Shown here piece by piece: positions 35,125-44,364 of a stretch of DNA of 54,522 nt. The stretch covers positions 1 to 54,522 of the forward strand of contig NZ_BBJM01000010.1 in NCBI RefSeq assembly GCF_000740055.1, written 5' to 3'. This DNA comes from Secundilactobacillus oryzae JCM 18671 (GTDB lineage Bacteria; Bacillota; Bacilli; Lactobacillales; Lactobacillaceae). The position numbers and the translations under genes were made by a program. The first letter of the stretch is position 1. Every line of letters starts with the position of its first letter. The notes under the pieces were generated by a model. The model made no database searches, was not told the DNA's origin, and saw only the letters and a list, made by a program, of their open reading frames with translations.

Positions 35125-35958
35125 ATGAAAAAAATTATCCGTTACATCGGTGTGATGGCGGCCCTGTGTGCGGCACTTATTGTGCTGACTTCTTGTGGCG
35201 CCAAGCCATTATCCGAACAAAACGTTTTAACGAACTCTGAAAAGAGCAACACGATTACATGGGGTGTTAAGGCGGATACCAAGCTTTTTGGCTTAATGGA
35301 TATCAAGGATAACCGAATTAAAGGGTTTGAAGTTGATATCGCCAAAGCCTTAACGAAACAAGTTTTAGGTTCAAAAGGTCAAGCTAAGTTTGTTCAAGTG
35401 ACCAGCCAAACTCGGATTCCATTACTAGCAAATGGGAACATCGACGGGATTATCGCCACCATGACGATTACCCCCGAACGGGAAAAGCAGGTTGACTTTA
35501 CAAACTCCTACTTTGATGCCGGTCAAGCATTACTGGTTAAAAAGGGGAGTCCAATTCATAACGTTAAGGACCTTAACCAGAAGGGCAAAACGGTTCTTGG
35601 TGTTGTGGGATCCAACTCTGTTGAAAATATTGGCAAGTACGCGCCTAAAGCGCGACTACTTCAATTGTCAGATTACGCACAAGCTTTGACCGCTTTGAAA
35701 TCTGGTCAAGGGGATGCTTTGACGACTGATAACGGTATTTTATACGGGATGGCAGCCGAAAACCCCGGATATGTTGTTGTCGGTGGCACATTTACTGAAG
35801 AACCATATGGAATTGCTGTCAATCAAGGTCAGACTGAATTCAGACAATCATTGAATACGGCACTGGCCAAAATTGAAAAATCTGGCGAATACAACCGGAT
35901 TTTGAAGAAGTGGTTTGGAAACGTACCAGGATTTAACTATGAGGAGGCCAAACGATGA
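35125..35958 (+). CDS. glnH: Glutamine/polar amino acid binding lipoprotein
   Basis: A 277-residue lipoprotein with a lipobox ending LTSC, then a type II binding-protein fold with the family segment FEVDIAKALTKQVLG and the amino acid-binding motif near TRIPLLANGNIDGIIATMTITPER. It presents an amino acid (glutamine, glutamate or a similar one) to the permeases. The stop overlaps the next ATG by four bases. Confidence 0.9.
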   Translation: MKKIIRYIGVMAALCAALIVLTSCGAKPLSEQNVLTNSEKSNTITWGVKADTKLFGLMDIKDNRIKGFEVDIAKALTKQVLGSKGQAKFVQVTSQTRIPLLANGNIDGIIATMTITPEREKQVDFTNSYFDAGQALLVKKGSPIHNVKDLNQKGKTVLGVVGSNSVENIGKYAPKARLLQLSDYAQALTALKSGQGDALTTDNGILYGMAAENPGYVVVGGTFTEEPYGIAVNQGQTEFRQSLNTALAKIEKSGEYNRILKKWFGNVPGFNYEEAKR

Positions 35959-36593
35959 TTAATATCTTTCAAAACTATGGTGCAGACCTCCTTCTCGGTC
36001 TGGGAAACACACTGTTGTGCAGTGTCATCGCGCTATTCTTTAGTTTGATTATCGGCTCGATGTTCGCTATTTTCGAAACAACGCCAATTAAAGCGTTGCG
36101 AATCATCGCACGAATTTACATTGAAGTTTTTCGGAACATTCCATTACTGGTTATCACGATGTTCTTCTACGTGGTTATTCCGCTGATGGTTGCTAAAATA
36201 GACGGTTTTACTGCTGGTACAATTGGGTTGACCATTTACACGTCCGCCTTTATTGCTGAAACCGTTCGTTCCGGAATTAACTCAGTTGAATCCGGTCAGA
36301 TGGAAGGGGCTCGTGCCAACGGAATGACATTCTGGCAAGCTATGCGCTACATCATCTTGCCTCAAGCGTTCCGGTACGTAATCCCACCATTGGGAAACCA
36401 ATTTATTAACTTAGTTAAAAACTCATCAGTTCTGGCCTTCGTTGCTGGATTTGATTTGATGTACCAAGGAAACGTCATTGCATCCAATTCACTGCAAACA
36501 ATCAATACTTACATGGCAGTCGGGGTGCTTTACCTTGTCATTACCATGCCGCTCAGTTACTACATGCGGCACCTGGAAAAGAAATTAGCATAG
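35955..36593 (+). CDS. glnM: Polar amino acid ABC permease 1
   Basis: A 212-residue permease with about five helices and the HisM/GlnP-type motif around EVFRNIPLLV and SGQMEGARANGMTFWQAMRYIILPQA. Forms a heterodimer with the next gene product. It overlaps glnH by ATGA and is followed 12 bases later by the second permease. Confidence 0.9.
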   Translation: MINIFQNYGADLLLGLGNTLLCSVIALFFSLIIGSMFAIFETTPIKALRIIARIYIEVFRNIPLLVITMFFYVVIPLMVAKIDGFTAGTIGLTIYTSAFIAETVRSGINSVESGQMEGARANGMTFWQAMRYIILPQAFRYVIPPLGNQFINLVKNSSVLAFVAGFDLMYQGNVIASNSLQTINTYMAVGVLYLVITMPLSYYMRHLEKKLA

Positions 36594-36605
36594 GAGGAAT
36601 GGACA

Positions 36606-37262
36606 ATGTTAAATGACTTTATCAACGCCTATTCCCTTATGAACCTAAGATATCTTCTTGCAGGGTTAGGCATCACAATTTTTGTTTCAATTATTTCCAT
36701 CATCGGTAGTTACATTATCGGTGCCATTTTAGGAATTATCCGTTACGTTAAGATTAAGTACTTATCTGCAGTTGTCGGCTTCGTGATCGACCTGATCCGG
36801 AACCTACCATTGCTGCTGATTATCTTCTTTATCTATTTCGGTTTGCCAAGCATCGGTTTGAAGCCAAGTAGTATTTGGGCAACCATTATCGCAATGATTG
36901 TCTTTGAATCCGCTATGCTCGCTGAAATTGTGCGTTCTGGGATTCAAGCAGTTGATTGGGGCCAAATGGAAGGAGCCCGTGCAAACGGGTTAACTTACAC
37001 CCAAGCGCTTTGGCACATCATTTTGCCACAAGCAATGAAGAAAATGATTCCTGCTATCGTGAGTCAATTTATTTCGTTGATTAAGGATACGTCTTTGGCA
37101 ACGATCATTGTCTTGCCAGACGTCATGCACAACACGCAAATCGTGTATGGTCAAAACACCAACTACATCATTCCGATGTTCTTGATGCTTGCCATCATGT
37201 ACTTCGTGGTGTGTTATGCACTTTCATTGGTTTCCCGTTACTTAGAGAAACGAATGGCATAA
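36606..37262 (+). CDS. glnP: Polar amino acid ABC permease 2
   Basis: A 218-residue paralogue of the previous permease, with IDLIRNLPLLLII and WGQMEGARANGLTYTQALWHIILPQA as the conserved docking loop. About five helices. It closes the four-gene operon and is followed by a strong terminator. Confidence 0.9.
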   Translation: MLNDFINAYSLMNLRYLLAGLGITIFVSIISIIGSYIIGAILGIIRYVKIKYLSAVVGFVIDLIRNLPLLLIIFFIYFGLPSIGLKPSSIWATIIAMIVFESAMLAEIVRSGIQAVDWGQMEGARANGLTYTQALWHIILPQAMKKMIPAIVSQFISLIKDTSLATIIVLPDVMHNTQIVYGQNTNYIIPMFLMLAIMYFVVCYALSLVSRYLEKRMA

Positions 37263-37306
37263 AGAAACAAGTTGCGTCATAAATCGTTTGCACTTGAGCT
37301 TTAATA

Positions 37307-37351
37307 AAAAGGACCAGTTTCAGTGTGCGTTCACTGAAACTGGTCCTTTTG
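37307..37351 (+). terminator. Terminator of the gln-type operon
   Basis: A 19-base-pair perfect stem (AAAAGGACCAG... with ...CTGGTCCTTTT) around a short loop. Confidence 0.9.
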
Positions 37352-37437
37352 AAATTAAATGAAAAATAACTAGGCGAATGATTAAGAATAGATTAGAATG
37401 ATACTTAAATTCAAATTTTAATTTATGAGGTGAACTT

Positions 37438-38361
37438 ATGAGTCGCAAAATAGCTGTTATTGGAATGGGAAACGTGGGATCAACTGCCGCTCACTACATC
37501 TTGGCGAACGGTTTCACTGATGACTTGGTGTTAATCGACACTAACGAGGGGAAGGTTGTTGCGGATGCCATTGATTTACAGGACGCAATGCCCAACCTGC
37601 CGTTTCACACGAATATTACCGTAAACGATTATGATGCATTAGCGGATGCAGACGTCATTATTTCAGCGCTTGGAAATATCAAGTTGCAGGATAACGCCAA
37701 CAACGACCGTTTTGCTGAGCTACCATTCACAAGTGCCCAGGCCCGGAACGTGGCTCAAAATATCAAGAATTCTGGCTTTGATGGCAAAATCGTGGTGATT
37801 ACAAATCCGGTTGATGTCATTACCTCAATTTACCAAGAGGTGACCGGCTTACCAAAGAGCCACGTGATTGGAACGGGAACGTTACTAGACTCTGCACGCA
37901 TGAAACGCGCGGTTTCCGAGCAACTTCAAATTGATTCACGTTCAGTCGCTGGCTATAACTTGGGAGAGCATGGTAATTCTCAATTTACAGCTTGGTCAAC
38001 CGTGCGCGTATTGGGTAAGCCTATTGCTGAAGTTGCCGAAGAGAAAGGCCTTGACCTGGAAGCACTGGATCATGAAGCCAAATCAGGTGGTTTCGTCGTC
38101 TTCAGTGGCAAGAAATACACTAATTACGGGGTGGCGACGGCTGCAGTGCTTCTTGCAAACACCATCCTGAATGACGCCTTAACAGAATTACCAGTTTCCA
38201 ATTATCGTGAAGAGTACGGCACTTACTTGTCTTACCCAGCCATCGTTGGTCGTGACGGTATCGTTGAACAACTTCAATTAGAATTAACCGAAGAGGAACT
38301 TGATAAACTTCAAATTTCAGCCGACTACATTAAAACTAAGTTCGCTGAAAGCCAAGTCTAA
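37438..38361 (+). CDS. L-2-hydroxyisocaproate dehydrogenase (L-HicDH)
   Basis: A 307-residue member of the L-lactate/malate dehydrogenase family that matches the lactobacillar L-HicDH in many places (the LGNIKLQDN loop, NPVDVIT, GTGTLLDSAR, GYNLGEHGNSQF). The NAD-binding motif is GMGNVGS (9-15) and the catalytic pair is Asp151/His178, with Arg154. L-HicDH reduces branched 2-keto acids such as 2-ketoisocaproate (from leucine) to the L-hydroxy acids with NADH, a way to reoxidise cofactor during amino acid breakdown. The gene is monocistronic and follows the amino acid importer, which fits. Confidence 0.88.
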   Translation: MSRKIAVIGMGNVGSTAAHYILANGFTDDLVLIDTNEGKVVADAIDLQDAMPNLPFHTNITVNDYDALADADVIISALGNIKLQDNANNDRFAELPFTSAQARNVAQNIKNSGFDGKIVVITNPVDVITSIYQEVTGLPKSHVIGTGTLLDSARMKRAVSEQLQIDSRSVAGYNLGEHGNSQFTAWSTVRVLGKPIAEVAEEKGLDLEALDHEAKSGGFVVFSGKKYTNYGVATAAVLLANTILNDALTELPVSNYREEYGTYLSYPAIVGRDGIVEQLQLELTEEELDKLQISADYIKTKFAESQV

Positions 38362-38375
38362 TTAAGACCAATTTA

Positions 38376-38422
38376 AAAACGGAATCATGCTAGCGTCTAT
38401 CGTTAGCATGATCCCGTTTTTT
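38376..38422. terminator. Bidirectional terminator between HicDH and hflX
   Basis: A long stem (AAAACGGAATCATGCTAG with CGTTAGCATGATCCCGTTTT) is flanked by A and T runs. Confidence 0.85.
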
Positions 38423-39693
38423 TAGATTAAATATTGATTTAACCGGTCGTAATCAGTTCGTTCCAGTTCGACCTTAACCTTGGTTCCATCCTCAACGTAT
38501 TCCGTCTCCAGAACGTTGGCGTGGTCATTCAGGTAAGAGACCACATCACCATTGGCAAATGGAATGAGGAACTCTGCAGTCACGTAGTTGGTGAAGACCT
38601 TCTCACGGACCATATCAACCAGCAAGTCCACTGATGTGGCATCTTTGGCAGACATGGTTAAGCTGTCACCTTCGCGACTAGGAAAAGCCCGGTCAGTAAG
38701 GTCAGCCTTATTATAAACCGTAATCATTGGTAGGTCAGGGACACCAATGTCGGATAGCGTCTTCATCGTCGTTGCCATCATGTTATCGCGATTGGCATCA
38801 GCCGAGTCAACGACTTGGATTAGTAGGTCGGCGTTAGCAGCCTCATACAGCGTTGATTTAAACGCCTCAACCAAGTGAGTAGGTAGATGATCAACGAACC
38901 CAACTGTATCGCTTAGAAGGAGTTGTTTTTGATCGTCAAAGGTCAATTGGCGCACGCTGGTATCTAGCGTGGCAAAAAGCATGTTCTTTTCGAAAACTTG
39001 CTTATCGTCGTTCATGCCAAATTGGCGGACGAGCGCGTTCATGATGGTTGATTTACCGGCGTTAGTATAACCGACCAGGGCAACCATGGGGAGGCCTTTG
39101 CGTTCCCGTTGTTGGCGCTTTGTTTGTTCAGACTTGTTGATTTCCTTCAGCTCATGGCGAACATGATTGATTTGGCGCTGAACAACACGGCGATTCAATT
39201 CAATCTGTGATTCACCCGCACCACGGTTGGTAAAACCGCCACCGCTACTTGTCCCGGTTTGTTGGTCTAACCGTTGAGAAGCGCTGGTATGCAAACGGGG
39301 CAATTGGTACTGCAACTTGGCTAGTTGCACTTGTAACTTAGCTTCGCGACTCTGAGCTCGGTCGGCAAAGATTTGGAGGATTAAACCGGTCCGGTCAATC
39401 ACATCTTCTTTAACGACTTTTTCCAGGTTCCGAATCTGACTGGGCGATAATTCGTCGTTTGCAATTACCATTGTTGCTTCATCATCTAGCACAATCTGGG
39501 CTAGTTCTTCAACCTTACCAGAACCAAAATAAGTTCCGGAAACTGGTCGATCTAAATTTTGTGTCACTGTTTCAACGATTTCGATGTTATTGGCAGCGGC
39601 TAGAGCACTCAACTCTTCCATTGAGTAGTCAAAGTCACGCTGTCCGGTGTTTAAACCGATGGCAACAGCTTTAATTGTTTCGGTTTCAGCCAT
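38422..39693 (-). CDS. hflX: Ribosome-associated GTPase HflX
   Basis: A 423-residue GTPase with an N-terminal HflX domain, a glycine-rich GTSSGGGFTNRGAGESQIE segment, and the GTPase motifs GYTNAGKST (G1), DTVGFVDHLP (G3) and NKADL (G4). HflX splits stalled 70S ribosomes and is induced by stress in several bacteria. I chose the ATG at 39693, with AAGGATGGTGAG upstream, since the longer start at 39729 would add an unconserved tail. Confidence 0.93.
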   Translation of the reverse strand: MAETETIKAVAIGLNTGQRDFDYSMEELSALAAANNIEIVETVTQNLDRPVSGTYFGSGKVEELAQIVLDDEATMVIANDELSPSQIRNLEKVVKEDVIDRTGLILQIFADRAQSREAKLQVQLAKLQYQLPRLHTSASQRLDQQTGTSSGGGFTNRGAGESQIELNRRVVQRQINHVRHELKEINKSEQTKRQQRERKGLPMVALVGYTNAGKSTIMNALVRQFGMNDDKQVFEKNMLFATLDTSVRQLTFDDQKQLLLSDTVGFVDHLPTHLVEAFKSTLYEAANADLLIQVVDSADANRDNMMATTMKTLSDIGVPDLPMITVYNKADLTDRAFPSREGDSLTMSAKDATSVDLLVDMVREKVFTNYVTAEFLIPFANGDVVSYLNDHANVLETEYVEDGTKVKVELERTDYDRLNQYLI

Positions 39694-39867
39694 TAGCTCA
39701 CCATCCTTTGTCTGTTTTCTTCCCACCATTATAGCATCTAACCAGTTCGAATGAATTTTTGTGTGAAGTAAATGATGGAATCCCTCATTATTTAAAAATT
39801 TTCAAAATAAAAATGACCTTAAAATGAGTATTTATTGGCTTTTTTAAAAAAATATTCAATCCATACA

Positions 39868-39895
39868 TTGCCTGTATAGCGGGAATCGTTATAAT
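39868..39895 (+). promoter_or_regulatory. Promoter of the opp operon
   Basis: TTGCCT (39868-39873) and TATAAT (39890-39895) are 16 bases apart, giving a leader of about 118 bases before oppA. The gap 39694-40020 is AT-rich and holds no gene that I can see. Confidence 0.65.
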
Positions 39896-40020
39896 TATAG
39901 CCGCTTTCATTAAAAATGGTGCATTGATTTTAATGGTTTTCTAATATACAATAAATTCAACTTTTTTTAAAAGTTACTACATAGGTTTCGAGGACCTAGA
40001 GAAGTAAAGGAGAGGTATAC

Positions 40021-41658
40021 ATGAAAATTAGTTCAGTTGCAAAACTAGGCGCAGTCGCTGCGGTTTCAGTTGTACTGTTGGCTGCCTGTGGTTCCAAAGA
40101 TAGTAGTTCTTCGAGCAAGAGTTTGGCCAGTGACCAAATTCTGAACTTGCCCGAAAGTGCCGAACTTCCAACAATGGATAGTTCAAAATCAACAGACGTT
40201 GCGAGTGGCCGTGTGCTTAACAATGTTAACGAGGGACTGCTGAGATTTGGCAACCATTCTAAGCTTAGACCAGGGGTGGCTAAGAGCTATTCAAAATCTA
40301 AGGACGGATTAACTTGGACCTTCAACCTTAGAAAATCAAAATGGAGCAACGGCAAACCAGTTACCGCGCATGATTTTGTTTATGCCTGGCAACGGACCAA
40401 CGATCCAAAGACCGCTTCTCAGTATGCTTACCTGTTTGACCATGTGAAGAACCAAGAAAAGGTTAACACTGGTAAGTTGCCGGTTTCCAAACTTGGCGTT
40501 AAGGCCGACGGCGATTACAAACTGGTCGTGACGTTGAGCAAACCACAAGCTTACTTTGACCAATTAGTTGCGAACGCACCATTCTTCCCACTTTTGAAGT
40601 CAGAAGTAACGAAGGACGGTAAGAAGTACGCTTCAAGTTCAGACAACTTAGTCTACAACGGACCATTCAAGTTGGAACACTGGAACGGTACTAGTGATTC
40701 ATGGGACTACGTTAAGAACACCAAGTACTGGAATGCCAAGAACGTTAAGCTTAAGAAGATTCACTGGCAAGTCTTTAAGGATCCTGGTACTGCCTTGAAC
40801 CAATTCAACAGCAAGAAGTTGGATGCAACAACACTTTCCGGCACTCAAGTAAAGCAGTATAAGAATGATAAGAACCTACACAATCGTTTATCTGCTTCAA
40901 CTTTCTACCTCGAAATGAACGAAAAGAAAGATCCAATCTTTAAGAACAAGAAAGCCCGTCAAGCTATTTCATTAGTGATTAACAAGAAGCAATTTGTGAA
41001 TGATGTCTTAGCAGATGGTTCAGTGCTTTCTAACAGTTTAGTATCTAAGGGCTTAGCTACACGCGATGATAAAGACTTTACAGAAGATGCCAAAGTTAGT
41101 TCTGCTGCAGAGCATAACGTGAAGAAGGCTCAAAAGCTTTGGAAGGAAGCCCTTAAAGAAGAAGGTAAGTCGTCATTATCATTAAATCTTCTTTCTGATG
41201 ATACGGATGCCGCTAAGAAGACAACTGAATTCCTTCAAAGTCAATTGACGCAATTGGACGGTTTGAAGATTACCAACCAAAACTTACCATTCAAGACACG
41301 TTTGGATCGTTCCAAAAAAGGAAACTTTGACCTAGTTGTCTCAGCATGGGGTGCTGATTTCCCAGATCCAATCTCATTCCTTTCATTGTTCACTTCAGGC
41401 AACAGCTACAACAACGGTTCATGGAGTAACAAGGAATACGACAAATATGTTGAGAACGCTGAAGGCAGCGATGCCAACAATGCTTCTAAGCGTTGGGATA
41501 ATCTCGTAAACGCCGAAAAGACCATCTTGAAAGATCAAGCCATTGTGCCACTTTACCAACAAGCAAAAGCACAATTGTTGAACTCTAAGGTTAAGGGATT
41601 AATCTACTTCCCAACCGGCGCACAATGGGATTACAGTCAAACTTACGTCGCAAAATAA
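40021..41658 (+). CDS. oppA: Oligopeptide-binding lipoprotein OppA
   Basis: A 545-residue SBP_bac_5 family lipoprotein with lipobox LAAC, a Ser-rich tether, and the family segments TWTFNLRKSKWSNGKPVTAHDFVYAWQ and WGADFPDPISF. It binds peptides outside the cell for OppBCDF, supplying amino acids for growth in protein-rich media. AAAGGAGAGG lies 8 bases before the ATG. It is the intact copy of an adjacent pair. Confidence 0.93.
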   Translation: MKISSVAKLGAVAAVSVVLLAACGSKDSSSSSKSLASDQILNLPESAELPTMDSSKSTDVASGRVLNNVNEGLLRFGNHSKLRPGVAKSYSKSKDGLTWTFNLRKSKWSNGKPVTAHDFVYAWQRTNDPKTASQYAYLFDHVKNQEKVNTGKLPVSKLGVKADGDYKLVVTLSKPQAYFDQLVANAPFFPLLKSEVTKDGKKYASSSDNLVYNGPFKLEHWNGTSDSWDYVKNTKYWNAKNVKLKKIHWQVFKDPGTALNQFNSKKLDATTLSGTQVKQYKNDKNLHNRLSASTFYLEMNEKKDPIFKNKKARQAISLVINKKQFVNDVLADGSVLSNSLVSKGLATRDDKDFTEDAKVSSAAEHNVKKAQKLWKEALKEEGKSSLSLNLLSDDTDAAKKTTEFLQSQLTQLDGLKITNQNLPFKTRLDRSKKGNFDLVVSAWGADFPDPISFLSLFTSGNSYNNGSWSNKEYDKYVENAEGSDANNASKRWDNLVNAEKTILKDQAIVPLYQQAKAQLLNSKVKGLIYFPTGAQWDYSQTYVAK

Positions 41659-41699
41659 ATATAATTGAATACTTTGTAAGAGTATAAGGGGAGAGTCAA

Positions 41700-43292
41700 A
41701 TGAATTTAAAAAAGCTTAGTGCAACACTCGCTGTTGCCGCTTCAACGCTACTTTTGGTCGCGTGTGGCAGCAATAAGTCTAGCGACACTGGCAGTTCATC
41801 AAAAGGAAACCTGGCGGCTGACTAAACGGTTAACTGGATGGAATCATCTCAATTGCCAAGCATGGACAGCTCAAAGGGAACTGATGAAATCAGTTTCAAT
41901 ATGATGAACAACACGAACGAAGGACTTGTTCGTTTAGGCAAGAACAACAAGGTTGAAGATGGCATGGCAACCAAGATGACACAATCGAAGGATGGCAAGA
42001 CTTGGACATTTACATTGCGTAAGGGGGCCAAGTGGAGCAACGGCGACGAAGTAACCGCAAACGATTTCGTTTATGGTTGGCGTCGAACGGTTAATCCTAA
42101 GACTGGTGATCAATATTCATACATCTACTCAGGTATCAAGAATGCCGACAAGATTATTAACGGTAAAAAAGCCGTTAACACCTTGGGGATTAAAGCGGAT
42201 GGTAAGTACAAGTTGACGGTCAGCTTGGAAAAGAACATTCCATACTTCAAGTATCTACTTGGATTTGTACCGTTCTTCCCTCAAAATCAACAATTTGTTG
42301 AAAAACAAGGTAAGGCTTACGGGACAAAATCAAGTGCAGTTCTTTCAAACGGACCTTACACTTTGAAGAAGATCCATGACCAAGTTGTGGCTGATTCAAA
42401 CACCGCGTTAAACCAATTCCAGTCAGGTAAGTTAGATGCCGCTACGTTAACAGGACAACAAGTGAAGAACATGTTGTCTAAAAAGAACATGGTGGTTCGC
42501 CCAATGGGTCGTCTGGCTTACCTTGAGTTCAACCGGAAAGATAAAAAGGTTGGTAAGGCCTTCAGCAATGTGAAAATTCGTCAGGCGATCTCTTATGCCT
42601 TACAACGTAAGCAATTAGTCAAAAATGTCATTGCGGATGGCTCGTTAGTTGCCCCTGGTTTTGTTACCAAGGACTTAGCGAAGAATCCCAAGACTGGTGC
42701 CGACTTTACTGAAGATGCCGATGCAGATGGCGTAGGAATTTCTTACGACAAAGCAAAGGCACAGAAGTTAATGAAGGAAGGTCTTAAAGAAGTCGGGTTG
42801 AAGAAGCTCGAATTTACCTTGAGTGCAGATAATACACCACAGGAAAAGAACACAGCTGAATATATTCAAAGCCAACTTCAAAAGGTCTTCCCACAAGTGA
42901 AAGTTGAAAACTTAAGCTTGCCATACAAGACGCGTTTGCAACGCTCGGCTTCAAAGAACTTCCAAGCTGTCATTACCCTTTGGGGCGCTGACTATGCGGA
43001 TCCATCAAACGATTTGAACATCATGACTTCCGACAACCCACAAAACAACGGTTCTTGGAAGAACGCGAAGTTTGATAAGTACATGGATGCAGCAAACAAT
43101 GCTGGCGCTAACGAAGAGTCAGAACGCTGGAGCAACATGGTTAAGGCTGAACAGGAATTGATGAAGGACCAAGGTGTCGTTCCATTATTCCAAACTAGCA
43201 AACCACAAATGATGAATCCTAAGGTGAAGGGTGTCATTTACAACACCGCCGGAACACCATTTAACTTCAAAGAAATGTATGTCGTTAAATAG
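41700..43292 (+). pseudogene. Second oppA copy, broken by TAA and an in-frame 78-base deletion
   Basis: A lipoprotein start (MNLKKLSATLAVAA..., lipobox LVAC, then a Ser-rich tether) runs in one frame to 43292 except for a TAA at 41823-41825, codon 42. Comparison with the neighbouring oppA (DQ versus D-stop) suggests CAA became TAA. A second lesion removes 26 residues between the SNGPYTLKK and IHDQV segments; the intact oppA and the 29953 gene both contain the missing WNGT...YWNAKNVKL block. The deletion has a TTGAAGAAG-type repeat at its edge, so slippage or recombination between short repeats is likely. An in-frame ATG at 41838 lacks a binding site and a signal peptide. It would produce at most a defective, non-exported fragment. 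Confidence 0.88.
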
Positions 43293-43302
43293 ACTTGGCT
43301 GA

Positions 43303-43337
43303 AGTAAGGATTGACTTAGTCGTCGATCCTTACTTTT
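43303..43337 (+). terminator. Partial terminator between the oppA pair and oppB
   Basis: AGTAAGGAT pairs with ATCCTTACT (43303-43311 and 43326-43334) around a 14-base loop, followed by TTT. Confidence 0.55.
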
Positions 43338-43342
43338 ACATA

Positions 43343-43371
43343 TTGAAGTGCTTTGGCTACACGTTTATGAT
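43343..43371 (+). promoter_or_regulatory. Internal promoter before oppB
   Basis: TTGAAG (43343-43348) and TATGAT (43366-43371) are 17 bases apart, directly after the hairpin. It could transcribe oppBCDF independently of the broken oppA copy. Confidence 0.5.
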
Positions 43372-43425
43372 GTAAATATTAGGTTTAAGAAATGATTTAG
43401 ACTTTTAGAAATGAGAGGAAATACT

Positions 43426-44355
43426 ATGGCAAGATATCTAGGTAAACGAATCTTCTACCTGGTTTTGACTTTGTTTATCGTGACGACCATCACGTTCTTC
43501 TTGATGAAGTTAATGCCCGGTACGCCACTTACGAACCAAGAAAAACTTTCGCCAGAACAAATTGCTTTGATTTATAAGCAATATGGTTTGGATAAGCCGG
43601 TTTGGGTTCAATACATTGACTACTTAATCAATGCAACCCACGGTGATTTCGGAACTTCCTTCCAATTTAGTGATCAACCCGTTTCATATTTGATCTCTAG
43701 CCGGATTGGCGCTTCTGTTCAATTAGGTGCCCAAGCTATGGTGATCGGTGTCATTATCGGGATCGTTGTCGGTGCCTTTGGTGCCGTTAAACGGAATACA
43801 TGGATGGATAGTGCCACAACAATTATTTCAATTCTCGGAATCTCGATTCCAAGTTTCGTCTTGGCCGTTGTGCTTCAATACTTCTTGGGTTTGAAGGCTG
43901 GCTGGTTCCCAATTGCGGACTGGGGTGGCTTCAGCTACACCGTGCTGCCAACCTTAGCGTTGGCGATGGCACCATTGGCTGAATCGGCTCGTTTCGTCCG
44001 AACGGAAATGGTGGATGTGTTGAGTTCTGATTATATCGAGCTTGCTCGGGCAAAGGGACTCAGCAAAACAGGTGTGATTTATCATCATGCTCTGCGGAAC
44101 AGTTTGATTCCGCTGGTTACCATTATTGGACCACTGGCCGTTAACATCATGACTGGATCAATGGTTATTGAAAACATCTTCTCAATCCCTGGTATTGGTA
44201 ACCAATTCGTTCAATCTGTTTTGACGAATGATTACCCAACCATCATGGGTCTAACCATTGTTTATAGTTTCATGTTGACGATTGTGTTGCTGCTTACGGA
44301 TATCGTATACGGCATCATCGATCCACGAATCCGAATCTCAGGAAGCAGGGGGTAG
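43426..44355 (+). CDS. oppB: Oligopeptide ABC transporter permease OppB
   Basis: A 309-residue permease with about six helices and the OppB N-terminus MARYLGKRIFYLVLTLF-type plus the docking loop EMVDVLSSDYIELARAKGLS. It pairs with OppC to form the peptide channel. I chose the ATG at 43426, with GAGAGG upstream. It is followed 9 bases later by oppC. Confidence 0.93.
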   Translation: MARYLGKRIFYLVLTLFIVTTITFFLMKLMPGTPLTNQEKLSPEQIALIYKQYGLDKPVWVQYIDYLINATHGDFGTSFQFSDQPVSYLISSRIGASVQLGAQAMVIGVIIGIVVGAFGAVKRNTWMDSATTIISILGISIPSFVLAVVLQYFLGLKAGWFPIADWGGFSYTVLPTLALAMAPLAESARFVRTEMVDVLSSDYIELARAKGLSKTGVIYHHALRNSLIPLVTIIGPLAVNIMTGSMVIENIFSIPGIGNQFVQSVLTNDYPTIMGLTIVYSFMLTIVLLLTDIVYGIIDPRIRISGSRG

Positions 44356-44364
44356 AGAATAATT

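Noticed and set aside
39785-39815. CodY-like box before oppA
   Set aside because: AATTTTC matches only the left half; the right half deviates, and AT-rich DNA gives such hits by chance.
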